Of a stretch of DNA of 64,000 bases, positions 35,945 through 43,900 are shown piece by piece. The DNA is from Desulfitobacterium dichloroeliminans LMG P-21439. GTDB taxonomy: Bacteria > Bacillota > Desulfitobacteriia > Desulfitobacteriales > Desulfitobacteriaceae. The first letter of the stretch is position 1; every line of letters begins with the position of its first letter. The stretch lies in contig NC_019903.1 in assembly GCF_000243135.2 (NCBI RefSeq), forward strand, positions 1,712,001 through 1,776,000, read 5' to 3'. Below the pieces are notes generated by a model, which made no database searches, was not told the origin of the DNA, and worked only from the letters and a program-made list of their open reading frames with translations. The position numbers and the translations under genes were made by a program.

Positions 35945-37594
35945 ATGTCTACAGCGATACCAACCCATATAGAAAAATGCAAAGGAGCAATGCTGGCCAC
36001 CGCCATTGGTGATGCTTTAGGTTGGCCTAATGAGCTACGCTCAAAAAACAAAATAAAGAACTCCAAAGTCAACGACTATTTTGTTGAGTGGACTCGTCGC
36101 AATAACAAGCCATGCTATCATGACGAGAAGATTCTCCCAGGTGAATATAGCGACGACACCCAGATGACCTTATCCGTTGCAAGAAGCATTATCACGGGCA
36201 ACTGGGAGAAATTTTTCGCTGAAAAAGAACTCCCTTTCTGGCTTAATTACGAGCGCGGTGGCGGCGGGGCCTTATTAAAGGCGGCAAAATCCTGCAAAGA
36301 AGGTTCGGTGCTGTGGCAGTCCAGCTATTCAAAGGACTACTTTAACGCGGGTGGCAACGGTGCTGTCATGCGTATTTTACCTCACGTCATAGCATTGGCA
36401 CAAACGTCTGATATCAAGGGTGTATTACTTGATGTTATAAAAGACGCCATTATCACCCATGGTCATCCGAGGGCAATTTTGGGCACCACCTGCTACGCAT
36501 ATGCGCTGGACTATCTTCTGAGGAAAGATGCTGTATTAGAATACGGCGAACTTGTGACCGCAGTGATAGAAGGCAAGGAAATCTGGGGGGCATGCCTTAG
36601 TTACGATACCTTTGGAAACTGGCTTAATATTGCAAGCCAGCATCGCGACTATGAGTACGCAACGGAATGGGAGAATACTCGCTTCCGTATGGTGAAGCAA
36701 CTCGAGTTCATCAAGGATTCACTCAAGAAGGGCTTAATGATGGACGATACAAAGGTATTGACTCAGTTAGAATGCTTCTCAACTGCAAACGGCGCTGGTG
36801 ATGTAGCTATCTTGGCCGCAATTTATCTGGCTTCAAGGTATGCAACCAATCCTACGCTCGGTATAAAGGTTCCCGCCTTTTCATTCGGAACAGATACGGA
36901 TACCATCGCCTCCATTACTGGCGGTTTATTGGGTATGCTTTGCGGCATTAATTGGATTCCGATCGAGTGGAAAGTGGTCCAGGACTACGATTGCCTTATC
37001 CGGCTTACCGACCTCTTACTCGCTAATAACAGTAAACATACTGAAATAGCCGATGTGACAGAGGCAAAGACTCATGAATCCGATTGGGTAAATACCGCAA
37101 TTGGTCGTATGCGTAAAATCGGCACGGCAACTGTTCCGAACGGTAAATACGCTATTGTAACCATTACAAAATGGAAATCCGCGCTGGGACAGACCTTATA
37201 CACGAAAGATATGCAAAAGCTCGATAATCAGCCTAAACGCACAGATAGTCGGTTGCCGTTGCCTCAGCAGCCTTCATTGTATGATATGGATGCACAGCCT
37301 CGCTCTGAATCTAAGCCGCCGGTTCAGGTTCAGATAACTCTGCCTGTGCAAGAGATTACCTCCCATAATGTTGTTCCGCAAAAAAAGCAGCGACAGCTTG
37401 TCTTAGACGAAAATGGCGTAAATGCATTGCTCGATAATTCCAAGTTCAAGAAGAACATTACTATTGGTAAGGTACTGAAAATAGTTCAAACCTTGATTGA
37501 GGGTAACGATGCGAGTGAGGCTATTGCGAAACAATTTGAGGTCGAACAGGTGATGGTTGATCTCATTAAAACCTACGTGAAAAGTTCTTTCTGA
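35945..37594 (+). CDS. ADP-ribosylglycohydrolase with HTH-like tail (probable antitoxin)
   Basis: 549 residues. Residues ~10-370 form an ADP-ribosylglycohydrolase (DraG/ARH) domain: GAMLATAIGDALGWPNE, metal-binding SDDTQ near 68-72, the HGHPRAILGTTCYAYAL helix and FGTDTDTIASITGGLLG near 315. A ~110-residue low-complexity Pro/Gln linker follows, then a tail (about 490-549) resembling a small helix-turn-helix (GKVLKIVQTLIEGNDASEAIAKQFEV). It would remove ADP-ribose placed by the DarT-like enzyme, doing the job that a DarG macrodomain does in known systems; the pairing is inferred from coupling and chemistry. Confidence 0.85.
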   Translation: MSTAIPTHIEKCKGAMLATAIGDALGWPNELRSKNKIKNSKVNDYFVEWTRRNNKPCYHDEKILPGEYSDDTQMTLSVARSIITGNWEKFFAEKELPFWLNYERGGGGALLKAAKSCKEGSVLWQSSYSKDYFNAGGNGAVMRILPHVIALAQTSDIKGVLLDVIKDAIITHGHPRAILGTTCYAYALDYLLRKDAVLEYGELVTAVIEGKEIWGACLSYDTFGNWLNIASQHRDYEYATEWENTRFRMVKQLEFIKDSLKKGLMMDDTKVLTQLECFSTANGAGDVAILAAIYLASRYATNPTLGIKVPAFSFGTDTDTIASITGGLLGMLCGINWIPIEWKVVQDYDCLIRLTDLLLANNSKHTEIADVTEAKTHESDWVNTAIGRMRKIGTATVPNGKYAIVTITKWKSALGQTLYTKDMQKLDNQPKRTDSRLPLPQQPSLYDMDAQPRSESKPPVQVQITLPVQEITSHNVVPQKKQRQLVLDENGVNALLDNSKFKKNITIGKVLKIVQTLIEGNDASEAIAKQFEVEQVMVDLIKTYVKSSF

Positions 37595-37665
37595 AAAGAT
37601 AGATGAAGCAAAGCAGAGATATAAATTTATGATACATTACGGAATATAACTGTTTCCTGAAAATC

Positions 37666-37704
37666 AGCGGGGAGTATTTTCTAACGAAGATACCCCCGCT
37701 TTTT
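37666..37704 (+). terminator. Terminator of the defence island
   Basis: AGCGGGGAGTAT (37666-37677) pairs with ATACCCCCGCT (37690-37700) with one bulged A, then TTTT. It closes the seven-gene unit 29202-37594. Confidence 0.85.
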
Positions 37705-37750
37705 ATGCCCTTTTTAGGGCTCAAACTCAAAAAGAATGGAGGAAACCAAA

Positions 37751-38254
37751 ATGGCAAACGAAACAATGCGTATATTCTTACCGTTGACGATCTTCACCTA
37801 TCCTCAGTATAACTGCTCGGAGGATGAGCGAGAGGATATCTCACCCAGGGAGGCGGTGGCGTATGAGGATCAAATTCTCGCTGCTATTACAAAGGAAAAC
37901 CGACACTTTGAAAATGACCGGGGTCTCGCCGAGTACATCCATGACGAAGCTCTAAAGGGAAAGGTGTATAGCCTGATCCCATCTGTGGAGGTTGTCGACG
38001 GCGAGCTGTGGGGCGTTATGACCGCAGGGCTTAAAGAACCCCTCTCTGGCGAAGAAACAGCCGAGCTGTTAAACTTTGTGACTGGTCAGGCGAGTGACGG
38101 TTATGGCGAAGGATTTGAACAGAGGCCCATTAAAACTCCTGACGGTGAGATTTACGTCAGCTTCTGGAATCATGAAAACTATTCTCTCAAGCTTGAACAG
38201 GATATGAAAAACAATTCGCCTGACCTCGGATACGGAGGCCCGGTGATGCAATGA
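37751..38254 (+). CDS. Conjugative-element hypothetical protein
   Basis: 167 residues from ATG 37751 after GGAGGAAA; an in-frame ATG at 37736 lies before that site. Acidic, with no membrane span and no motif I recognise (ends in GGPVMQ). Its stop overlaps a 15-codon reading frame. Confidence 0.6.
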   Translation: MANETMRIFLPLTIFTYPQYNCSEDEREDISPREAVAYEDQILAAITKENRHFENDRGLAEYIHDEALKGKVYSLIPSVEVVDGELWGVMTAGLKEPLSGEETAELLNFVTGQASDGYGEGFEQRPIKTPDGEIYVSFWNHENYSLKLEQDMKNNSPDLGYGGPVMQ

Positions 38255-38298
38255 ATGAAAAAGTGAACGGACAAATAGCGCTCTTTGGTTTCTTCTGA
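38251..38298 (+). CDS. Candidate micropeptide with sliding-clamp-like motif
   Basis: ATGA overlap with the previous stop starts a 15-residue frame, MNEKVNGQIALFGFF. QIALF resembles the beta-clamp-binding pentapeptide (QLxLF). The frame runs into the terminator hairpin at 38277. Too short for firm support; it may be chance. Confidence 0.3.
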   Translation: MNEKVNGQIALFGFF

Positions 38299-38317
38299 AG
38301 CTGGAGGGCGCTTTTTT
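38277..38317 (+). terminator. Terminator
   Basis: AGCGCTC (38277-38283) pairs with GAGGGCGCT (38304-38312), with a small bulge, then six T. Confidence 0.7.
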
Positions 38318-38361
38318 ATTACAGCAGATTGCTGTGAGCTTTACAACTAAATAAAAGAACG

Positions 38362-38399
38362 AAAAGGCGCTGTCTTACGAAAAAGGCAGCGCCTTTTTT
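38362..38399 (+). terminator. Terminator
   Basis: AAAAGGCGCTG (38362-38372) and CAGCGCCTTTT (38387-38397), perfect arms, T-rich end. Second hairpin in a row between two small element genes. Confidence 0.85.
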
Positions 38400-38424
38400 G
38401 TTTTTCCGAGAAAGGAGCTGAATC

Positions 38425-38628
38425 ATGAATCATGATGTAACACCAGAAGAAAAAACAGTCACGGGAGTATGCGATCCGCCGATTAAGTATTCCTTACCTC
38501 TGCCCAAAGATCTCGATCGTTGTACAGGGTGTCCTTATCCCCGAGTCGGCTTCATCTGCTGGAGTCCGGACGGCTCCTGCATGAAAACCGAGGTTGATAA
38601 ATTCAGCCGTCCAAGCAAAGGCAGGTGA
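38425..38628 (+). CDS. Small cysteine-containing protein of the element
   Basis: 67 residues with GAAAGGAG before the ATG. Contains CTGCPYPRVGFICW and later C, a possible zinc site. Its stop overlaps the start of the adenine methylase, suggesting coupled translation. No family recognised. Confidence 0.6.
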   Translation: MNHDVTPEEKTVTGVCDPPIKYSLPLPKDLDRCTGCPYPRVGFICWSPDGSCMKTEVDKFSRPSKGR

Positions 38629-39566
38629 TGAAAATGAACAGCATCATCAGCTGGGTGGGCGGCAAAAAAGCACTGCGGGATTTGATCTACCAGCGGATGC
38701 CAAAAGAATTCGGACGGTACATAGAAGTCTTCGGCGGCGGGGGCTGGGTGCTGTTCGGACGGACGCCCGACGTCGCCATGGAGGTCTACAACGACTTTAA
38801 TTCTGACCTTGCGAATCTTTTCCGTTGCGTCCGCGACCGACCCTTCGCTCTACTCAAGGAGCTGAATTTCCTTCCGCTGAACGGGCGGGATGAATTCATT
38901 GTCTTGAAAAGGTATCTGGAGAAGGAGGAATTTACAAACGAGTACCTGCGGGAGGAACTGGAGATTGCTGAGCTATATCTTCCGGAACCGCAGTTTGAAG
39001 AAATCAAGCTAATCCTTTTGGAAAACGCGCAGATGAACGATGTGAAGCGCGCTGCCGCTTTTTACAGGCAGATCCGCTTAAGCTACGGAAGCGGCTGTAC
39101 CAGCTATGGCTGTCAGCCCTTCGACATCCGGAAAACTTTTCATCTTCTCTGGCAGGGCAGCCGCAGACTGAAGGATACGGTCATTGAGAACAAGGACTTT
39201 GAAGAACTGATCAGGCAGTATGACCGTGAAAATGCCTTCATCTACTGCGACCCTCCCTACTATCAGACGGAAGGTCACTACGCGGTGGAATTTAAAAAGG
39301 AAGATCATGCGAGGCTCAGGGATACCCTGGTGGCCTGCCAGGGAAAATGGCTGGTCAGCTACAACGACTGCGAATTCATCCGTGAGCTGTACAAGGACTT
39401 TAATATTGAAGCGGTCAGCCGCATCAACAACCTTGCTCAGCGCTATGACAACGGCTGCGAATATGCTGAAGTTCTTATCTCCAATTACGATACCGGTGAA
39501 CGACTGAGGGACATGCCGACCCAGTTGGGACTATTCGACCTCGCCTGTTTTAACGGCATGGAATAA
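38628..39566 (+). CDS. Orphan Dam-type DNA adenine methyltransferase
   Basis: 312 residues (ATG 38628; ATG 38634 is also possible, AGGTG just upstream). D12 class: WVGGKKALRDLIY at the start, EVFGGGGWVLF, and catalytic DPPY in YCDPPYYQTEGHY near residue 206. No endonuclease partner is adjacent, so it likely protects the element DNA from host restriction. Near the C-terminus MPTQLGLFDLA contains QLGLF, a good sliding-clamp-binding motif, which would bring the enzyme to newly made DNA; that reading is inference. Confidence 0.9.
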   Translation: MKMNSIISWVGGKKALRDLIYQRMPKEFGRYIEVFGGGGWVLFGRTPDVAMEVYNDFNSDLANLFRCVRDRPFALLKELNFLPLNGRDEFIVLKRYLEKEEFTNEYLREELEIAELYLPEPQFEEIKLILLENAQMNDVKRAAAFYRQIRLSYGSGCTSYGCQPFDIRKTFHLLWQGSRRLKDTVIENKDFEELIRQYDRENAFIYCDPPYYQTEGHYAVEFKKEDHARLRDTLVACQGKWLVSYNDCEFIRELYKDFNIEAVSRINNLAQRYDNGCEYAEVLISNYDTGERLRDMPTQLGLFDLACFNGME

Positions 39567-39597
39567 CTAATCCAAATTTATTAGGAGGGTCAATATT

Positions 39598-40032
39598 ATG
39601 AAACTGATTGAAATGCGTACATTCGTAGACAAACAAGGCAGCATCATCCTGCCGGGAGAGGCGCTTGGCGCAGCGGGATTGAAGCCCGGCGATGAGTTGT
39701 GTGCCACTCTCGCTGTGGGGCAGGAAGAAACGAAAAACCTATGCCCGCAGCTTGTCATTACACCACAGGGCGTGGGAATTGCGGTGCAGCTGACCGGCTG
39801 GCGGGAGGACGATGAGGAAGGTGATCTGACTCTGCCTAACGATCTTCTGGAAGCGGCGGAGATTCCGGCGGACAGCGATCTGGAGATCGTCTGCACGGCC
39901 GGAGCTATTGTCATTATGGAATCGGATGTTCTGGACAACCTGCCTGACGAGCTCCGTGAGCTCTTCGGCGAGCTTGGCATCGACCCCGGCACAGTCCGGG
40001 AGGTTATGAGAAAGGACGGATATTTTATATGA
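39598..40032 (+). CDS. AbrB/SpoVT-like DNA-binding protein 1
   Basis: 144 residues, AGGAGG before the ATG. An AbrB-like swapped-hairpin segment at the N-terminus (TFVDKQGSIILPGEALGAAGLKPGDEL) and a second similar one near residue 80 (GDLTLPNDLLEAAEIPADSDLEIV). Followed by a coupled second AbrB gene (overlap ATGA at 40029). Probably a regulator of the element. Confidence 0.75.
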   Translation: MKLIEMRTFVDKQGSIILPGEALGAAGLKPGDELCATLAVGQEETKNLCPQLVITPQGVGIAVQLTGWREDDEEGDLTLPNDLLEAAEIPADSDLEIVCTAGAIVIMESDVLDNLPDELRELFGELGIDPGTVREVMRKDGYFI

Positions 40033-40322
40033 AAGCTAAACCCATTTATAAAATCGTGGACGGCAAAGGCCGTGTTCTTATTCCCAAGGAACTCCGCACA
40101 GCTTCCGGTATGGATTACGGCGATATTGTGAGGCTGAGCATTCATCAGGGCGTTGTCACAGCAAAGAAGGTGGATCTCATTGAGGTAGGTGATCAGTCGC
40201 CTGAGGCGGTGGAAGCCTTTGTCCATGCTGCTATCCGTGAGATGCCGGAGGACACCCAAATCGCCATAGCCGCCCGGCTGCTGGAGCTGATCGAGCAGAG
40301 AAAGAGGCAGAGCCATGAGTGA
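40029..40322 (+). CDS. AbrB/SpoVT-like DNA-binding protein 2
   Basis: 97 residues; the start overlaps the previous stop. N-terminal AbrB motif (KIVDGKGRVLIPKELRTASGMDYGDIVRL), helical C-terminus. May form a hetero-oligomer with the preceding protein. It also overlaps the next gene by 8 bases. Confidence 0.82.
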   Translation: MKAKPIYKIVDGKGRVLIPKELRTASGMDYGDIVRLSIHQGVVTAKKVDLIEVGDQSPEAVEAFVHAAIREMPEDTQIAIAARLLELIEQRKRQSHE

Positions 40323-40902
40323 AAAAGTATTGTTTACTCAGGAGGACTGCCTGCTAACTGGATATGACATGTCCATTGACGGAAAGGTTATTGTACTTCA
40401 TCCGTCCTCATTGCCGGAGGAATTCCGGAATGCGAAGTACCAGATGTACTTCTGTACAGGAGGAAACGGCAGCAATCCGAATCCCATCGGCCGCTCCATC
40501 TTCACAGTATCCCTGGCGGAAGGCGAAAAACTCCGCTGGAACAGGAACGACATTCTTGGCATTCTAAAGCCAGAACTCCTTCCTGAATATGCACAGCTGC
40601 AGCTCTCGCAAATCCGTCCAAACGGTGCACTAGATCTGAAAAATAACGAGCCGCAGTACAGCGGCTATTGTTTTCTGCCGGACGGACGCTACACCTCCGG
40701 TGTAGGACTATGCAGCGCCAAGGAGGTTTGGGACTACATCGAGATGCAGAAGGACTACCAGCACAGGGTGATGATCTGCGACCGTGAAGATTTCTGTGTA
40801 TTTGAGATGATTGCGGGACAGATCGTCCATCCATTGCCGGAAACCATGGAAGCCTACCAGAAGGAACAACAGGAGCAAGGCGGAATGGATCTGAAGCTAT
40901 GA
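40315..40902 (+). CDS. Conjugative-element hypothetical protein (195 residues)
   Basis: Start overlaps the AbrB gene. A soluble, mixed alpha/beta protein with conserved-looking WNRNDILGILKPELLPEYAQ and RVMICDREDFCVFEM segments. Such proteins recur in clostridial conjugative elements; I cannot give a function. Confidence 0.6.
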   Translation: MSEKVLFTQEDCLLTGYDMSIDGKVIVLHPSSLPEEFRNAKYQMYFCTGGNGSNPNPIGRSIFTVSLAEGEKLRWNRNDILGILKPELLPEYAQLQLSQIRPNGALDLKNNEPQYSGYCFLPDGRYTSGVGLCSAKEVWDYIEMQKDYQHRVMICDREDFCVFEMIAGQIVHPLPETMEAYQKEQQEQGGMDLKL

Positions 40903-40917
40903 AACCAATTGAGACTT

Positions 40918-40949
40918 AAGGCCGGGGTCAGGTTGCTGATTCCGGCCTT
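40918..40949 (+). terminator. Hairpin, possible terminator
   Basis: AAGGCCGG (40918-40925) and CCGGCCTT (40942-40949) with an inner TCAG/CTGA pairing; the tail GTCATTG is not T-rich, so termination is uncertain. Confidence 0.5.
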
Positions 40950-40986
40950 GTCATTGTTAAAATCAAAAAGAAAGGACTGAAAACCC

Positions 40987-43900
40987 ATGAAACAAAAAGG
41001 AAAACGCATCGGCATTCTCGCCCTTGTTCTCATCCTTCTGGTGTGCGGCGGAATCTATACGGCATACCGCCTTCATCCGGAAGCCTTCATCCGGCAGGAT
41101 GAAATCATCACACGCGGTGAGTTTGCCGCCATTATGGTGCGGGATATACCGCTGGATACCGCAAACGCGGCGAAAGACCCACCCAGCTTTCCTGACATCG
41201 ACGGCCACTGGTCGGAGAAAAACATTGAGGCACTCATCGACGCCGGCATCATTGACCCTGCTGATTATCCGGACGGCTTCCATCCTGATGACCCTATAAC
41301 CCGCGCTGAGATCATCAAGATGCTCGTGCGGATCAGCGGAAAGGATGAGGAAGCGAAAAACACGCAGGGACACAGCGGCTATGAGGATCAGGATGCCATT
41401 AACGATGAGGACAAAGGATACCTCATTGTCGGCCGTGAGGACGGTATCATAGGAGAAACGGACGATAACAAAATCCATCCTAATGATCCGGTGACCAAGG
41501 GAGAAGCCGATGACCTGATCGACAAGGTTACACCGGAAACCCCTACACCGCCGCCGGTCACGCCAACTCCAACGCCTCCTTCACAAACTCCGACCCCGGA
41601 GCAGCCGACACCCACGCCAACGAATCCGGATGACAATCAGCCGACTCCAACACCCACGCCGAATAATCCCGGCAATGACTCCGGAGGCGGTTCAGGAGGC
41701 GGCTCATATTATTACCCTGATGCCGAGGTACGGTTTGAACTTCCCGCTACTGCCCATACCGATACGGAAATCAAAGTAATGCCCGTGTGGAAATACATGA
41801 GCAGCTTCTCGTGGTCGCTGACCAAAACAGCCGTGGACGGCTCCCAACAGCCTGTAGAACTGAAAGATGCCGTTAGCGGTACTCTCGGTTTAGAGGGCGG
41901 CTCCATCAGTTTTAATCAGGATGGGCAATACACATTGACCGGCAAGGCAAAGAATGTAATTGGAAAAGAAACTGTGCTGTCCAAACAGATCACAGTCTAT
42001 CCGGTCATCGATCTGAGCTTTGACCTTCCGGAAACGACTCACACGGACAAATCGGTTACTCTCACCTTCCAGCTCGAAAAACTCTTTGGCCACGACATTG
42101 TATGGACAGCAGCAAAAGACGGAGAAACCGTTCAGCTGGCCGACATTCTCAATGGCGAGCTTGGGAGCGAAGGCGGTACTTTTGTGTTCAAAGCAAAAGG
42201 TGAATATACACTGACCGCTGCCATCACGGATGACACCGGACGAGTCTTTATCCATACAGAAAAAACAAAAGTTTATCCGGTGGCTGGAATTGCTTTTGAG
42301 CTTCCGGTAGCCTCCCATACGGATACAACTCTTGAGGTTTCAACAACACTTACAGAAGCGGACGGACTTACTGTAACTTGGAACCTTACCAAGAACGGTG
42401 AAACTGCTGTGCTTGCCGATGAACTGGAAGGTTCCCTGACCAATGACGGCGGAAAAATTTGCTTCAAGGACAAGGGTGTGTATATGCTCACCGGATCGAT
42501 CACCGATGAAACTGGCAGAATCTTTGAAACCTCTAAAACCATCACCATCTACCCGGTAGGTTCCATTGGTTTCTATTTGCCGGAAATCACCCATACAGAC
42601 AAGGCTGTCCGCGTGGAGAGCCGCTTCGAAAACCTTGGAGAAGCCGCAATCCAATGGTCGCTGACCAAGGATGGAGAGGCTGTCACCTTAACCGATGCGG
42701 TCTTGGGGGAATTGACTAACGAGGGAGGCTTCATCTTCTTTAAAGAAAAAGGCGAATATGTTCTGAAAGCAGCTTTTACAGATCCTGCTGGCAGGACATA
42801 TAGCTACACAGCACCGGTTAAGGTCTATCCTGTTCCCAGCATTTCATACAAGCTGACTGAAACCGCCTACACCGATACCATTGTCAGTGTAATTCCAGAA
42901 ACCTTGGAATTAGGCAGCCTAAAAGTGGAATGGCTGTTAGAGAACGGCTTCGGATTCCAGGATTTTGCGACTTATGTTGATGGAACTCTGGACAACAACG
43001 GCGGTTCCATCCGATTCAAGCACGCCGGTACCTATGAGCTGATCGCCCGAATCACAGATGAAACCGGGCGGGTATTCCTGTTTGAAAACGGAGGAAAAAT
43101 CGAAGTTCTGCCGGTTCTGAACATATCCTTCGAGTTTCCTGAATCGACCCACACCGACCGCACTGTTGATCTCCGGACCCGCGGCAACAACAATGTGCTG
43201 CCGGTGGAATGGTTGCTTATCAAAGACGGAGAACCTGTGGAAATCTCTGATGCTTTGGAGGGAACGCTGAACGCCTACGGCGGAAAAATACAGTTTAAAG
43301 ATATCGGAAGCTATACCCTGACGGCCTCTATGACGGACGCGCTTGGCAGGGTGTTCTCCTATAGTGCATCCACTACGGTCTATCCGATCCCGTCAATTTC
43401 ACTCAGCGTTCAGCAGACCTGGCACGCCGGAGATGCTGGAACTGTCAGTGTCAGCGGCACGGACTTGGAGAATCTCACTGTGGGCTGGACAATCATCCAG
43501 GGTGACGGTGGCGCACAGCCGTATTACATCTACTCCTCCGGAACTCTGACTAAAACAGGGGGCAGCCTGACCTTCCCGGCAAAGGGTCAGTACGAGCTGA
43601 TCCTCACTATGACGGACCCCACCGGCCGAACGTTTACCAGAAGCCGGAGCATTACGGTCTATCCCATTCCTTCAATTTTACTCAGCATATCGCAGACCTG
43701 GCACGCCGGCGAGTCTGGAACGGTCAGCGTCAGCGGCACGGATCTGGAAAACCTCACTGCGGACTGGTCTGTCATCCAGGGGAATAGCGACGTGAAGCCT
43801 TATTCAGCCTATGCCTCCGGAACCCTGACCAATGAGGGTGGCAGCCTGACCTTCCCGGCGAAGGGACAGTACGAGCTGATCCTCACTATGACGGACCCCA

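Noticed and set aside
35945-37594. Possible DarG macrodomain
   Set aside because: The motifs are those of ADP-ribosylglycohydrolases (SDDT, GTDTDT), not of a macrodomain.
41530-41700. Short repeated CCAACGCC/CCGACACC-type DNA (possible CRISPR or satellite)
   Set aside because: It codes a Thr/Pro-rich linker (PTPTP) of the surface protein in frame; no spacers or regular unit.
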